Assembly (NCBI GenBank): GCA_903927185.1
Contig: CAIYLW010000053.1
Location: forward strand, 1-64,000
Source of the DNA: an uncultured Bacteroidota bacterium
Lineage (GTDB): Bacteria; Bacteroidota; Bacteroidia; Chitinophagales; Chitinophagaceae
Length of the DNA stretch: 64,000 nucleotides
Reading direction: 5' to 3'
Shown here: piece after piece, positions 56,372 to 64,000 of the stretch
Layout of the letters: each line of letters starts with the position of its first letter
Position numbering within the stretch: position 1 is the stretch's first letter
The notes under the pieces: model-generated
Told to the model about the DNA's origin: nothing
The model's database searches: none
The model's input: the letters and a program-made list of their open reading frames with translations, nothing else
Program-made: the position numbers and the translations under genes

Positions 56372-56734
56372 ATGATTCAAATACATTTGGAACAACTACA
56401 ATTTTATGCTTATCATGGACTCTTTCAGGAAGAAAAATTATTGGGTAATGAATATCTCGTTGATATACTTTTAGATTATCAACCCAATAAGAAATTAATA
56501 AATTCTATTGAAGAAACTCTCGACTATACTAAAGTATATGAATTGATTGCACAACGTATGAAACAGCCAACAGATCTTTTAGAAACAATAGCTACAGATT
56601 TTTGCTATCAGATGATGGAAAAATACGAAGCCCTCCAATCGATTCAGTTCAGTATAAAAAAAATGCATCCACCAATCTACCAATTAATGGGACATGTGGG
56701 GGTTAAATTTCAATTAAAAAGATCCGACATTTAA
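56372..56734 (+). CDS. folB: Dihydroneopterin aldolase
   Basis: A 120-residue enzyme of folate synthesis cleaving dihydroneopterin to hydroxymethyl-dihydropterin. Motifs: IHLEQLQFYAYHGLFQEEKLLGNEY, TLDYTKVYELI, LLETIATDF and SIKKMHPPIYQLMGHVGV, typical of FolB. Normal length. ATG 56372 is chosen; an upstream in-frame TTG lies before the terminator. No other folate gene adjoins it. Confidence 0.93.
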   Translation: MIQIHLEQLQFYAYHGLFQEEKLLGNEYLVDILLDYQPNKKLINSIEETLDYTKVYELIAQRMKQPTDLLETIATDFCYQMMEKYEALQSIQFSIKKMHPPIYQLMGHVGVKFQLKRSDI

Positions 56735-56739
56735 ATTTG
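56732..56739 (+). promoter_or_regulatory. -7 box for the RMD-like TPR gene, 5 nt from its ATG
   Basis: TAAATTTG is an exact TAnnTTTG match overlapping the folB stop codon and ending 5 nt before ATG 56745. A partial TTTC lies 20 nt upstream. Confidence 0.5.
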
Positions 56740-56744
56740 TACTT

Positions 56745-57497
56745 ATGAAAGGGTTATTCATTCTTTTTTTACTCCCATTCTATTATACTAGTATGGCACA
56801 AGATGTTGCTGTTTTATTAAAAGAAGCTGATAATTTCGAACGTCAAATTAAAGAACCCGAAGCCCTTGAAAAATATAAATCAGTTATTGAATTGGATCCT
56901 TCCAATGTAAAAGCACTTGTTAAAGCTTCGGAATTGAATGCTTCAATAGGAGGTAGGCAGTTTGATAAAAATAACAAACGACTTTTTTTTGAAACATCAC
57001 TTGCATTTGCAAAAAAAGCTTTCGATGCAGATCCTAACAATGCAGATGCGAATTATTCAATGGGAATGGCAGCAGGTAAAATGACAGATGTTGAAACTGA
57101 AAACAAGAAAATAGTAGCATTTGTAAAAGATGCCAAATCTTTTAATGAAAAAGCGATTGTTCTAAATCCCAAACATGCCAAAGCAACTTATAGTCTTGGT
57201 AAATGGAATTACGAAATGGTTAATCTCTCGGGTCTTAAAAAGATAGCTGTGAAACTCTTTTACGGAGGCTTGCCGAATGGCGATTTAGATTCTGCCATAA
57301 CTTATTTTGAAAAATGTAGAATTTTAGATCCTTATTTTGCATTAAATTATCTTGATCTTGCCAAAGCTTATCGAGATAATCATCGACCAGCTCAGGCAAT
57401 TGAAATTTTAACTAAGCTAGCTAAATTGCCTATTCGAACTGGTGATGATGCAGCCATTAAAGCTGAAGGAGCAAAAATGTTAAAAGATTTACAATAA
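56745..57497 (+). CDS. Exported TPR protein, RMD-like
   Basis: A 250-residue protein with a signal peptide (MKGLFILFLLPFYYTSMAQ) and helical TPR-like repeats, e.g. ALEKYKSVIELDPSNVKALVKASEL, AFDADPNNADANYSMGM and LNPKHAKATYSLGKWNYEM. The spacing GKWNYEM and LFYGGLPNGD resembles the RMD (regulator of microtubule dynamics) repeat family found also in bacteria. Role unknown; probable protein-protein scaffold. Followed 20 nt later by the acyl-CoA-binding protein gene, likely in the same transcript. Confidence 0.78.
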   Translation: MKGLFILFLLPFYYTSMAQDVAVLLKEADNFERQIKEPEALEKYKSVIELDPSNVKALVKASELNASIGGRQFDKNNKRLFFETSLAFAKKAFDADPNNADANYSMGMAAGKMTDVETENKKIVAFVKDAKSFNEKAIVLNPKHAKATYSLGKWNYEMVNLSGLKKIAVKLFYGGLPNGDLDSAITYFEKCRILDPYFALNYLDLAKAYRDNHRPAQAIEILTKLAKLPIRTGDDAAIKAEGAKMLKDLQ

Positions 57498-57517
57498 ATA
57501 ATTTAAAAAAAATAAAA

Positions 57518-57775
57518 ATGGGATTACAAGAATTATTTCAAGAATCTGTGGTTAATAGTAAAACGTTATCTGAAAAACCAGATAACGAAACACTTTTAAA
57601 ACTATATGCTCTTTATAAGCAAGGTACAGAAGGAGATACACAGGAATCTGGGCCATCCAATCCTTTTGATTTTGTAGCAAAATTTAAACACGAAGCATGG
57701 GCTAAGTTAAATGGTACAAGTAAAGAAGAAGCAATGCAATCGTATATTGATTTAGTAAATCAATTAAAAGGATAA
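57518..57775 (+). CDS. Acyl-CoA-binding protein (ACBP)
   Basis: An 85-residue four-helix ACBP that carries long-chain acyl-CoA. Family motifs LLKLYALYKQGTEGD and KFKHEAWAKLNGTSKEEAMQSYIDLV are clear, with the Tyr and Lys residues that bind the CoA head group. ACBP is rare in bacteria compared with eukaryotes but recurs in Bacteroidota. Cotranscribed probably with the TPR gene; converges on the MATE gene with a gap of 5 nt. Confidence 0.93.
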   Translation: MGLQELFQESVVNSKTLSEKPDNETLLKLYALYKQGTEGDTQESGPSNPFDFVAKFKHEAWAKLNGTSKEEAMQSYIDLVNQLKG

Positions 57776-57780
57776 TTTTT

Positions 57781-59139
57781 TTAAATTTTAATTTTTTTCC
57801 ACTTCCCACTTTGCATATACCAGAAAGAGGGGATTAGAATTGTTGTCCAATAAATCCACTCACTACCCCAACCCCAGGTGATTGGTAATTGCATTTTTTC
57901 AAGAATAGTATATACATAAATGCAATAAAAGATAATGGCAACAAACTCGGTAGCAAGGTTCATGGACGAATTCCCAGAACCTGTTACTGCATTCATCCAA
58001 ACAACTGAAACAGACATTAAAACCAATGCTAATGAAACAACCCTTAATACTGGAATACCGGCTATTATAAAATTTTCACCTTGCCCATAAATTGATAAAA
58101 AAGCATGTGGGAATAAATTCAAAACCAAACAAACCAGACTCGCAAATCCAACACTCCAGATCATTATCTTTTTTATTAATGGCATAACTAATTCCTGTTT
58201 GTTCTGACCGATTACATTACTAACCATAGTATTCGCAGTTGCCGCAAAAGCCCAGGTAAAACAGCCAAAAAAGCCAAACATATTTCGCATAGTATTTGAT
58301 ACTGCTAAATCTCTGGCCCCATGGTGTTCGATTAAAATATAAAAGAACTCCCAACTGATAATACTAATAGCATGTTGGGCAATTAAAGGAGCAGATTGAA
58401 TAATTATTAATTTACTATTTGCTTTCTCGAAACTCCAGGATTTAAAAAGGTTTAATTGTTTACTAATGCCTTTATATCGAAGTACCATAAACAAAACAAC
58501 CAAACCTGCAAATTCAGAAATGATGGATGCTGTAGCAGCACCATTAAACCCCAAATGTGGTAATCCTAATTTACCATAAATTAAAGTATAATCAAAAAAT
58601 ACATTAACAACTGCCTCAGTGGCTGTACCTAAAATCAAATATCTTGTTTGATTTGTACCTACCAAAAGGGCATTCCTCATTTGATATACATATAAAAAAG
58701 GGAGACCTAGGATTCTAATATTTAAAAACTGAACTGCAATTGAGACCCTTTCAGGGTCATGTAATGCATATTTTAAAATATGTGGGGCTACAAACCAAGT
58801 AAATAAAATCCCAAAAGCCGCAAATCCAAAAGAAATATAAATACCTTGTGTAAATAACCGCCCAATTTCATCGACCCTGTTTTCACCAGCTCTGCGTGAT
58901 ATTAAAGCTTGAAGTCCATTGTTTAAACCATGCCCAACCACAGCAAATATCAGGTAATATACACCTGTAATACCAGCAATACCCAGTGCTTCCTGACCTA
59001 AGCCACCTAAAAAAATGTTATTAGTGATAAAATTCAACTGCGGCACCATGATGGATAAACTGATCGGTAAAGCGAACTTTAAAATTTGCCGATGACTAGT
59101 TGTAACCTGTAAATTGATAGACGATGATGGGTTGCTCAT
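57781..59139 (-). CDS. MATE family efflux transporter
   Basis: A 452-residue, 12-helix cation-coupled exporter. Landmarks: LKFALPISLSIMVPQL, NIFLGGLGQEALGIAGI, GLNNGLQALISRRAGE, and a second repeat with FGCFTWAFAATANTMVSNVIGQ. Substrate unknown (drugs or metabolites in this family). ATG 59139 (MSNPSSSINLQ) is chosen over a TTG four residues upstream, which would overlap the -7 box. Divergent from the DUF3822 gene. Confidence 0.92.
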   Translation of the reverse strand: MSNPSSSINLQVTTSHRQILKFALPISLSIMVPQLNFITNNIFLGGLGQEALGIAGITGVYYLIFAVVGHGLNNGLQALISRRAGENRVDEIGRLFTQGIYISFGFAAFGILFTWFVAPHILKYALHDPERVSIAVQFLNIRILGLPFLYVYQMRNALLVGTNQTRYLILGTATEAVVNVFFDYTLIYGKLGLPHLGFNGAATASIISEFAGLVVLFMVLRYKGISKQLNLFKSWSFEKANSKLIIIQSAPLIAQHAISIISWEFFYILIEHHGARDLAVSNTMRNMFGFFGCFTWAFAATANTMVSNVIGQNKQELVMPLIKKIMIWSVGFASLVCLVLNLFPHAFLSIYGQGENFIIAGIPVLRVVSLALVLMSVSVVWMNAVTGSGNSSMNLATEFVAIIFYCIYVYTILEKMQLPITWGWGSEWIYWTTILIPSFWYMQSGKWKKIKI

Positions 59140-59148
59140 AAAGTTCTG

Positions 59149-59177
59149 CAAAGTAACAATTTTAATATCTGCACAAA
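59149..59177 (-). promoter_or_regulatory. Promoter for the MATE gene
   Basis: On the minus strand TTTG (plus 59174-59177), a 17-nt spacer and TTACTTTG (plus 59149-59156; one mismatch to TAnnTTTG) precede the ATG by 9 nt. Confidence 0.55.
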
Positions 59178-59184
59178 TCGCTTT

Positions 59185-59194
59185 CCATGCATGG
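59185..59194. promoter_or_regulatory. 10-bp palindrome CCATGCATGG in a divergent intergenic region
   Basis: A perfect palindrome between the MATE and DUF3822 genes, just upstream of the MATE -33 element. It could be an operator, but no regulator is encoded nearby. Confidence 0.25.
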
Positions 59195-59232
59195 CTGATT
59201 TTTTATATCATTGCATACGCAATTTTTAGATT

Positions 59233-60066
59233 ATGGTTCACAAGTTGATAGGATTTTACGGTGACCTTCACGAGTATACACCCCAAAGAAATGATCAGTT
59301 GGCAATCGAAATAGGTAGCCATCAGATTGTTTGTATGGTAAAAAACTCTTCTACGGGGGAAATTGATGCAATAGAATTGTATCAGATTGACCAATCAAAT
59401 ACAGATTGGAGTGATATATTATTTGAGGTAAAACAGAATTCTAAAATTTTGGGGCCTACTTATTCTGATTGTTTTGTGTTTTTTAACATTGAAGAAGCAT
59501 TGGTTTTGCCTATGACAGAAATGAGTGCTACGGCATCAGCTGATTTTCTTTCATTGGTTTATGGAACAGACGATCGTGCAGATACCAAATTTGATAGAAT
59601 TAATTCAACACTTCCCACAGTTACCATTTATCGGATTAAAAAGTCGCTCTCTGAATTACTGGATCGTAATATTGTGATTTTTAAAATTCAACACACTTAT
59701 ACCAATATACTTAATGATGTTTTAAATAGAGAGGAACTACCTCCGGTATTTTTAAAATTAATCGTTTATCAAAACCATTTTATTTTAGTCTTATTGAAGA
59801 ATAATCAATTACAATTGATACAATCTTATACTTTTCATCATGCTGATGATATCCTATATTTTGCAATAAGTGTGGCAAATCAATCTGGGGCTTCTCCATT
59901 ACAAACTCATTTAGAATTAAGTGGAATGATAGACCCACTTACCAACTTATTGGATCAATTGAAAAAGACTTTCGGTATTGTAAGTTTAGATATCATTGCA
60001 AATCAATCTAAACCGTCAAATTATTCTCGTTGTACACTTACACCTTTTTATAAATTATTGGCATGA
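59233..60066 (+). CDS. DUF3822 family protein
   Basis: A 277-residue cytoplasmic protein of the DUF3822 family, which in Bacteroidota commonly precedes rsmD. Visible traits are LAIEIGSHQIVCMVKN near the N-terminus, the Asp/Phe-rich segment YSDCFVFFNIEEALVLP, and RIKKSLSELL. The two-lobed pattern recalls an actin-like (ASKHA) fold, but that is inference. Its last codon overlaps the rsmD start (ATGA, 4 nt), so the two are translated together. Confidence 0.78.
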   Translation: MVHKLIGFYGDLHEYTPQRNDQLAIEIGSHQIVCMVKNSSTGEIDAIELYQIDQSNTDWSDILFEVKQNSKILGPTYSDCFVFFNIEEALVLPMTEMSATASADFLSLVYGTDDRADTKFDRINSTLPTVTIYRIKKSLSELLDRNIVIFKIQHTYTNILNDVLNREELPPVFLKLIVYQNHFILVLLKNNQLQLIQSYTFHHADDILYFAISVANQSGASPLQTHLELSGMIDPLTNLLDQLKKTFGIVSLDIIANQSKPSNYSRCTLTPFYKLLA

Positions 60067-60605
60067 GAATAATTTCAGGTAATTGGGGTGGAAGAAAGAT
60101 ACAGCCTCCAGCAAATATGCCTCATACGCGCCCTACAACTGATATTGCTAAAGAAGGTTTATTCAATATTCTTCAAAACAGAATAAACTTTGAAGGAATT
60201 AAAACATTGGATCTTTTTGGTGGAACTGGTTGTATTAGTTATGAACTCGGCTCAAGAGGGGCAAAAGATTTAACTATAGTTGAGAAAGATCCTATCATGT
60301 ACAATTTCATTAAAAATAATTGTGAAATGCTGGGTATGCAAAACTTTCATTTACTTAAAATGGATGTATTTTCTTATTTAAATACAACAACTACTGCATT
60401 CGATTTTATTTTTGCAGGTCCACCATATGCCTTAGGTGCAATTGATGAGATTCCCCGTATCATTGAACAAAAAGGATTAATAGCAAAAGGAGGCTTTTTT
60501 GTATTGGAACATACTCCCAGAAATCAATATGAGAAAATGAATTCTTTCTTATTTCAAAGAAATTATGGAACTACTGTTTTTTCATTCTTCATAAATAAAG
60601 ATTAG
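60063..60605 (+). CDS. rsmD: 16S rRNA (guanine-966-N2)-methyltransferase RsmD
   Basis: A 180-residue SAM-dependent methyltransferase acting on 16S rRNA. It has the family start MRIISGNWGGRKIQPP, the TRPTTDIAKEGLFNIL helix, motif I DLFGGTGCISYELGSRGA, and motif IV region FDFIFAGPPYAL. In most RsmD proteins motif IV reads DPPY/F; here the first residue is Gly (codon GGT), which may impair catalysis or be a lineage feature. It overlaps the DUF3822 gene by 4 nt. Confidence 0.9.
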   Translation: MRIISGNWGGRKIQPPANMPHTRPTTDIAKEGLFNILQNRINFEGIKTLDLFGGTGCISYELGSRGAKDLTIVEKDPIMYNFIKNNCEMLGMQNFHLLKMDVFSYLNTTTTAFDFIFAGPPYALGAIDEIPRIIEQKGLIAKGGFFVLEHTPRNQYEKMNSFLFQRNYGTTVFSFFINKD

Positions 60606-60641
60606 ATTCTGTAATATTCCACAGCATTATTTCGAATTTAC

Positions 60642-60649
60642 TAAATTTG
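60642..60649 (+). promoter_or_regulatory. -7 box 4 nt from the fthC start
   Basis: TAAATTTG is an exact TAnnTTTG match ending 4 nt before ATG 60654; the -33 region shows no TTTG. Confidence 0.45.
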
Positions 60650-60653
60650 ATGT

Positions 60654-61223
60654 ATGACGAAAAATCAGCTGAGAGTTCTTTACAAGAACAAAAGAAATGC
60701 TATTTCGGATACGGAGAAATTGAAATTTGATGACTTGATTTTGATACAGTTTCAACAATTCGATTTTTCTCAAATTCAAACTCTGTTTTCTTATTGGCCA
60801 ATGGAAAGTCATTCAGAACCGAATGTGGATTTGATGGTTAGATATCTCCGTGTTTTGGTTTCAGGGATTCAAATCGCTTACCCTGTAATCGATAATAGCG
60901 ATTATTCCATGAAAGCGATCTTAACTACTGAGGAAACTGATTTTAAAACTAATAAATGGGGCATGGAAGAGCCCATCGGAGAAACATTTATTAAACCAGA
61001 TCAGGTTGATTTAATATTTGTTCCATTATTGGCATTTGACAAAAAAGGGTATCGGGTAGGTTTTGGGAAAGGGTATTATGACCGTTATTTAGCTAATTGT
61101 AGTGAGGAAACAGTTAAAATCGGGTTTTCTTATTTCGAGCCAATCGAGCAGATTAGTGATACCAATCAATTTGACGTACCTTTAAATTACTGCATTACAC
61201 CGCAGTTTACCTATGAATTTTAA
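60654..61223 (+). CDS. 5-formyltetrahydrofolate cyclo-ligase
   Basis: A 189-residue ATP-dependent enzyme converting 5-formyl-THF to 5,10-methenyl-THF (fthC/ygfA/MTHFS type). The signature GFGKGYYDRYL near residue 140 and FVPLLAFDKKGYRVG are present, with NKRNAISDTEK at the start. It overlaps lpxK by 11 nt, so translation is likely coupled. Confidence 0.92.
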   Translation: MTKNQLRVLYKNKRNAISDTEKLKFDDLILIQFQQFDFSQIQTLFSYWPMESHSEPNVDLMVRYLRVLVSGIQIAYPVIDNSDYSMKAILTTEETDFKTNKWGMEEPIGETFIKPDQVDLIFVPLLAFDKKGYRVGFGKGYYDRYLANCSEETVKIGFSYFEPIEQISDTNQFDVPLNYCITPQFTYEF

Positions 61224-62301
61224 CACGCTTTTCCTTAAGTCATTCCGTGTTTTATTGTTTCCATTTGCAGTTTTGTATGGACTAATTATTTTTATTCGAA
61301 ACAGACTTTTTGATAGTCATTATTTGGCCTTTTCTGAATTCAATTTTCCTTTAATCTGCGTCGGAAATTTGGCAGTAGGAGGTACTGGAAAATCACCAAT
61401 GGTAGAATACTTGATCAAATTATTAGAACTCCAGTTCAAAATTGCCACACTTAGTAGGGGCTATAAGCGTAAAACAAAAGGGTATGTTTTAGCAAATGAT
61501 CGAACAACAGCTTTGGAAATTGGCGATGAACCCATGCAATTTCATTTAAAATTCCCTAATGTGCCGGTAGCTGTAGGAGAAGAACGTTTAGTTGGGATTC
61601 CACATCTTTTACAAGATCACGGTGATTTACAAGCCATTATCTTAGACGATGCATTTCAACATCGATCTGTTCAAGCTGGAATGAATATCTTGCTGACTGA
61701 TTTTAGTAATTTATATTCACACGATTTCTTTTTGCCAACTGGTGATTTAAGGGATGAATGGTCATCGGCAGATCGAGCACAAATTATTGTGGTTACAAAA
61801 TGCCCTGCCAACTTATCTGAAGAAAAGAAACAAAAAGTAATTCGTAGCTTAAAACCAATTGCTAGTCAGAAAGTATTTTTCACATGTATCGAATATGGAA
61901 CACCTTATCATATTTTTAATAATAGCGATGAATGGATATTAACTCAAAGAGATGAAGTTTTGTTGGTTTGTGGAATTGCTAATCCTAAGCCATTGAAAGA
62001 TTATTTATTGCAAAATGTACATACTTATTATCAACAAGACTATTCAGATCATCATATTTTTTCAATTGATGATTTTAATGAAATAAAAGAAAAATTCAAT
62101 GAAGTTCAAGCAAAAGATAAATTGATATTAACTACAGAAAAAGATGCAGTACGATTCACAAAGTTTACTGAAGAATTGGCCAATATTCCTATGTATGTTT
62201 TACCTATTCGGCATAGATTTTTATTTGAGGAAGGAAATTTATTCAATGAATTGATAATAGACTTTATCAGAAACTTCCGATTTAATCCAACTACAAAATG
62301 A
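61213..62301 (+). CDS. lpxK: Tetraacyldisaccharide 4'-kinase
   Basis: A 362-residue membrane-associated kinase that phosphorylates the lipid A precursor at the 4' position. One N-terminal membrane helix is followed by the P-loop VGNLAVGGTGKSPMVEYL, ATLSRGYKRKTKGYV, GDEPMQFHLKFPNVPVAVG and ILDDAFQHRSV. It proves a lipid A-bearing outer membrane. It overlaps the cyclo-ligase (11 nt) and rnr (4 nt, ATGA). Confidence 0.96.
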   Translation: MNFNTLFLKSFRVLLFPFAVLYGLIIFIRNRLFDSHYLAFSEFNFPLICVGNLAVGGTGKSPMVEYLIKLLELQFKIATLSRGYKRKTKGYVLANDRTTALEIGDEPMQFHLKFPNVPVAVGEERLVGIPHLLQDHGDLQAIILDDAFQHRSVQAGMNILLTDFSNLYSHDFFLPTGDLRDEWSSADRAQIIVVTKCPANLSEEKKQKVIRSLKPIASQKVFFTCIEYGTPYHIFNNSDEWILTQRDEVLLVCGIANPKPLKDYLLQNVHTYYQQDYSDHHIFSIDDFNEIKEKFNEVQAKDKLILTTEKDAVRFTKFTEELANIPMYVLPIRHRFLFEEGNLFNELIIDFIRNFRFNPTTK

Positions 62302-64000
62302 GCAAACAAAAAATAAAGCAAAAGCAAAAACAAAAAAATACACATAAAAGTGCTGAGCATTTACCTCAGAAAGGGCGGTTAGAAATTACACGATCTGGTA
62401 TGGGATTCGTTATAGTAGACGGTGATAAGAACGATGTAATGGTTAAGCCTGGAGATTTTTCCACTGCATTAAATGGAGATATTGTACGAGTAAAATTAGT
62501 GAAAGAAAATTTACGTACAGGCAAAAAAGAAGGGAGAATTACAGAAGTGGTTACTAGAAAACAAACGGAATTTATTGGCCATCTCCAGTTGTCTACAAAT
62601 CATGCATTCTTTGTTCCCGATACGGATAAACCAATGCCAGATTTATTTATTCCATTGATTGATATAAATGGAGCAAAAAATAAAGATAGGGTAATAGCAC
62701 GTTTAGTAAAATGGGATAAAACGGATAAAAAACCAGTTGGTGAAATAGTTAAAGTGTTACTACCTGAAGACGATAATGATGCAGCTATGCAAGAATTATT
62801 GGCACAGGCAGGATTTCCTTTGTCATTTCCTCTTGATGTTCAAGAATCAGCAGAACGAATTCCAACTATTTTAGACAAAGATGAAATTGGAAAAAGAAGA
62901 GATTGTAGAGATATCTTAACTTTTACAATTGATCCAGCAGATGCAAAAGATTTCGACGATGCGATTTCTATTAGAGAATTAAGTAAAGATGTTTATGAAA
63001 TAGGTGTTCATATTGCGGATGTAAGTTATTATGTAGAACCTGAATCTGATCTAGATGTAGAAGCCTATAAAAGAGCTACATCGGTATATCTTCCAGATAG
63101 AGTTAATCCCATGTTACCTGAAAAAATATCTAATGAACTTTGTTCATTAAGACCGCATGAGGATAAATTCACTTTCTCTGCAATTTTTCAAATGACAGCA
63201 AAAGGAGAAATTAAACAATATTGGTTGGGAAAAACGGTGATTCATTCTGATCATAGATACGCTTATGAAGATGTGCAGGAAATCATTGACACAAAAGAAG
63301 GAATTCATAAAGAAGAGATTCTTTTATTAAATGATATCTCTCAACGCATGCGTAAAAAACGCTTTGAAAAGGGTGCCATTAATTTCTCATCTCAAGAAGT
63401 TCGGTTTAAATTAGACGAAAAGGGAACACCTATTGGAATTATAATTAAAGAAAGCAAAGAATCACATCAACTTATTGAGGAATTAATGCTTTTAGCAAAT
63501 AAAACTGTAGCCGAAAATGTTTCCAAACTACATATCAATAAAAAGCCGATACCTTTCCCATATCGAGTTCATGACCAACCTGATAAAGACAGATTAGCAC
63601 CTTTTTTAGTGTTCGCGAAAAAATATGGACATGTTTTTGATATTAGTAGTCCTCAAAATATTTCTGCAAGTTTCAATCAAATGTTAGCAGATGCAAAGGG
63701 AAAACCAGAACAACATGTGTTGGAACAACTGGGTATCAGAACAATGGCAAAAGCAATTTATACGACTGAAAATATTGGACACTACGGATTGGCTTTTGAT
63801 TTCTATTGTCATTTTACATCTCCTATCAGAAGATATCCGGATATATTGGTTCACCGGGTATTGGAGTCTATCCTTATAGGAAAGACTATTAATGATAAAA
63901 AAATGGAAGAGAAATGTAAGCATAGCAGCGAAAGAGAAAGAGCAGCTATGGAATGCGAACGTGCTGGAAATAAATATAAACAAGTTGAATTTTTAAAATC
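62298..64000 (+). CDS. rnr: Ribonuclease R (C-terminal end cut by window)
   Basis: A 3'-to-5' exoribonuclease; 567 residues are visible and the frame stays open to the end of the window. A lysine/glutamine-rich N-terminal tail (KQKIKQKQKQKN) precedes cold-shock domains (GRLEITRSGMGFVIV, GDIVRVKLV), then the RNB catalytic domain with DPADAKDFDDAIS, HIADVSYYV and FTSPIRRYPDILVHR. It degrades structured RNA and trans-translation targets. ATG 62298 overlaps the lpxK stop (ATGA). Confidence 0.96.
   Translation, partial: MSKQKIKQKQKQKNTHKSAEHLPQKGRLEITRSGMGFVIVDGDKNDVMVKPGDFSTALNGDIVRVKLVKENLRTGKKEGRITEVVTRKQTEFIGHLQLSTNHAFFVPDTDKPMPDLFIPLIDINGAKNKDRVIARLVKWDKTDKKPVGEIVKVLLPEDDNDAAMQELLAQAGFPLSFPLDVQESAERIPTILDKDEIGKRRDCRDILTFTIDPADAKDFDDAISIRELSKDVYEIGVHIADVSYYVEPESDLDVEAYKRATSVYLPDRVNPMLPEKISNELCSLRPHEDKFTFSAIFQMTAKGEIKQYWLGKTVIHSDHRYAYEDVQEIIDTKEGIHKEEILLLNDISQRMRKKRFEKGAINFSSQEVRFKLDEKGTPIGIIIKESKESHQLIEELMLLANKTVAENVSKLHINKKPIPFPYRVHDQPDKDRLAPFLVFAKKYGHVFDISSPQNISASFNQMLADAKGKPEQHVLEQLGIRTMAKAIYTTENIGHYGLAFDFYCHFTSPIRRYPDILVHRVLESILIGKTINDKKMEEKCKHSSERERAAMECERAGNKYKQVEFLK

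Overview
The window looks like a chromosomal core region of a Bacteroidota bacterium, most likely of the Chitinophagaceae type. The evidence is gene content and signals: a SusC/SusD pair, a fused SecDF, a short primary sigma factor of about 285 residues, a PUR-domain (DUF3276) protein, DUF1573, DUF4249 and DUF3822 proteins, an MqnE futalosine-pathway enzyme, AT-rich DNA, and many copies of the Bacteroidota -7 promoter box TAnnTTTG, some with a TTTG -33 box 17-20 nt upstream. The genus is inference. I see no phage, insertion sequence, CRISPR array or other acquired island.

Layout. 1-6.4 kb: secDF (cut by the window start), an FKBP lipoprotein, a small membrane protein, a YhhN-family protein and groES-groEL. 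6.6-9.8 kb: nusB, a DUF1573 lipoprotein, yajC, coaE, a monooxygenase-fold protein and a small membrane protein. 9.9-19.4 kb: an aminotransferase, sdaA, mqnE, a nucleoside transporter, trxA and dnaE. 19.6-24.3 kb: an NlpC/P60 lipoprotein, a flippase, an M1 aminopeptidase with an apparent frameshift, and an msrA lipoprotein. 24.4-32.1 kb: a membrane protein, a MutS2-like ATPase without an Smr domain, tRNA-Ser(UGA), and an isolated susC-susD pair. 32.6-36.8 kb: a possible secreted zinc peptidase, a TPR protein, a possible 54-residue microprotein between hairpins, and a prolyl oligopeptidase. 36.9-47.3 kb: an 11-subunit complex I operon (nuoABCD-HIJKLMN, no nuoEFG) ending in a 126-residue unknown gene. 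47.5-53.2 kb: an ABC exporter, the PUR protein, and an ltaE-pgi-GNAT block. 53.4-64 kb: rpoD, a DUF4249 lipoprotein, trxB, folB, a TPR protein, an acyl-CoA-binding protein, a MATE transporter, and the tightly packed run DUF3822-rsmD-fthC-lpxK-rnr (rnr is cut by the window end).

How it fits together: most genes are housekeeping (protein export and folding, replication, transcription, translation, respiration, redox and envelope biogenesis). The respiratory operon and mqnE both point to menaquinone-linked energy metabolism. I did not find a clear undescribed multi-gene system. The observations most worth following are the A9 frameshift in the M1 peptidase, the complex I operon without its NADH-input module, a cluster of -7 boxes only 4-5 nt from start codons (probable leaderless mRNAs), terminators that share bases with promoters or touch start codons, and the small-ORF and hairpin locus near 34.4-34.6 kb.
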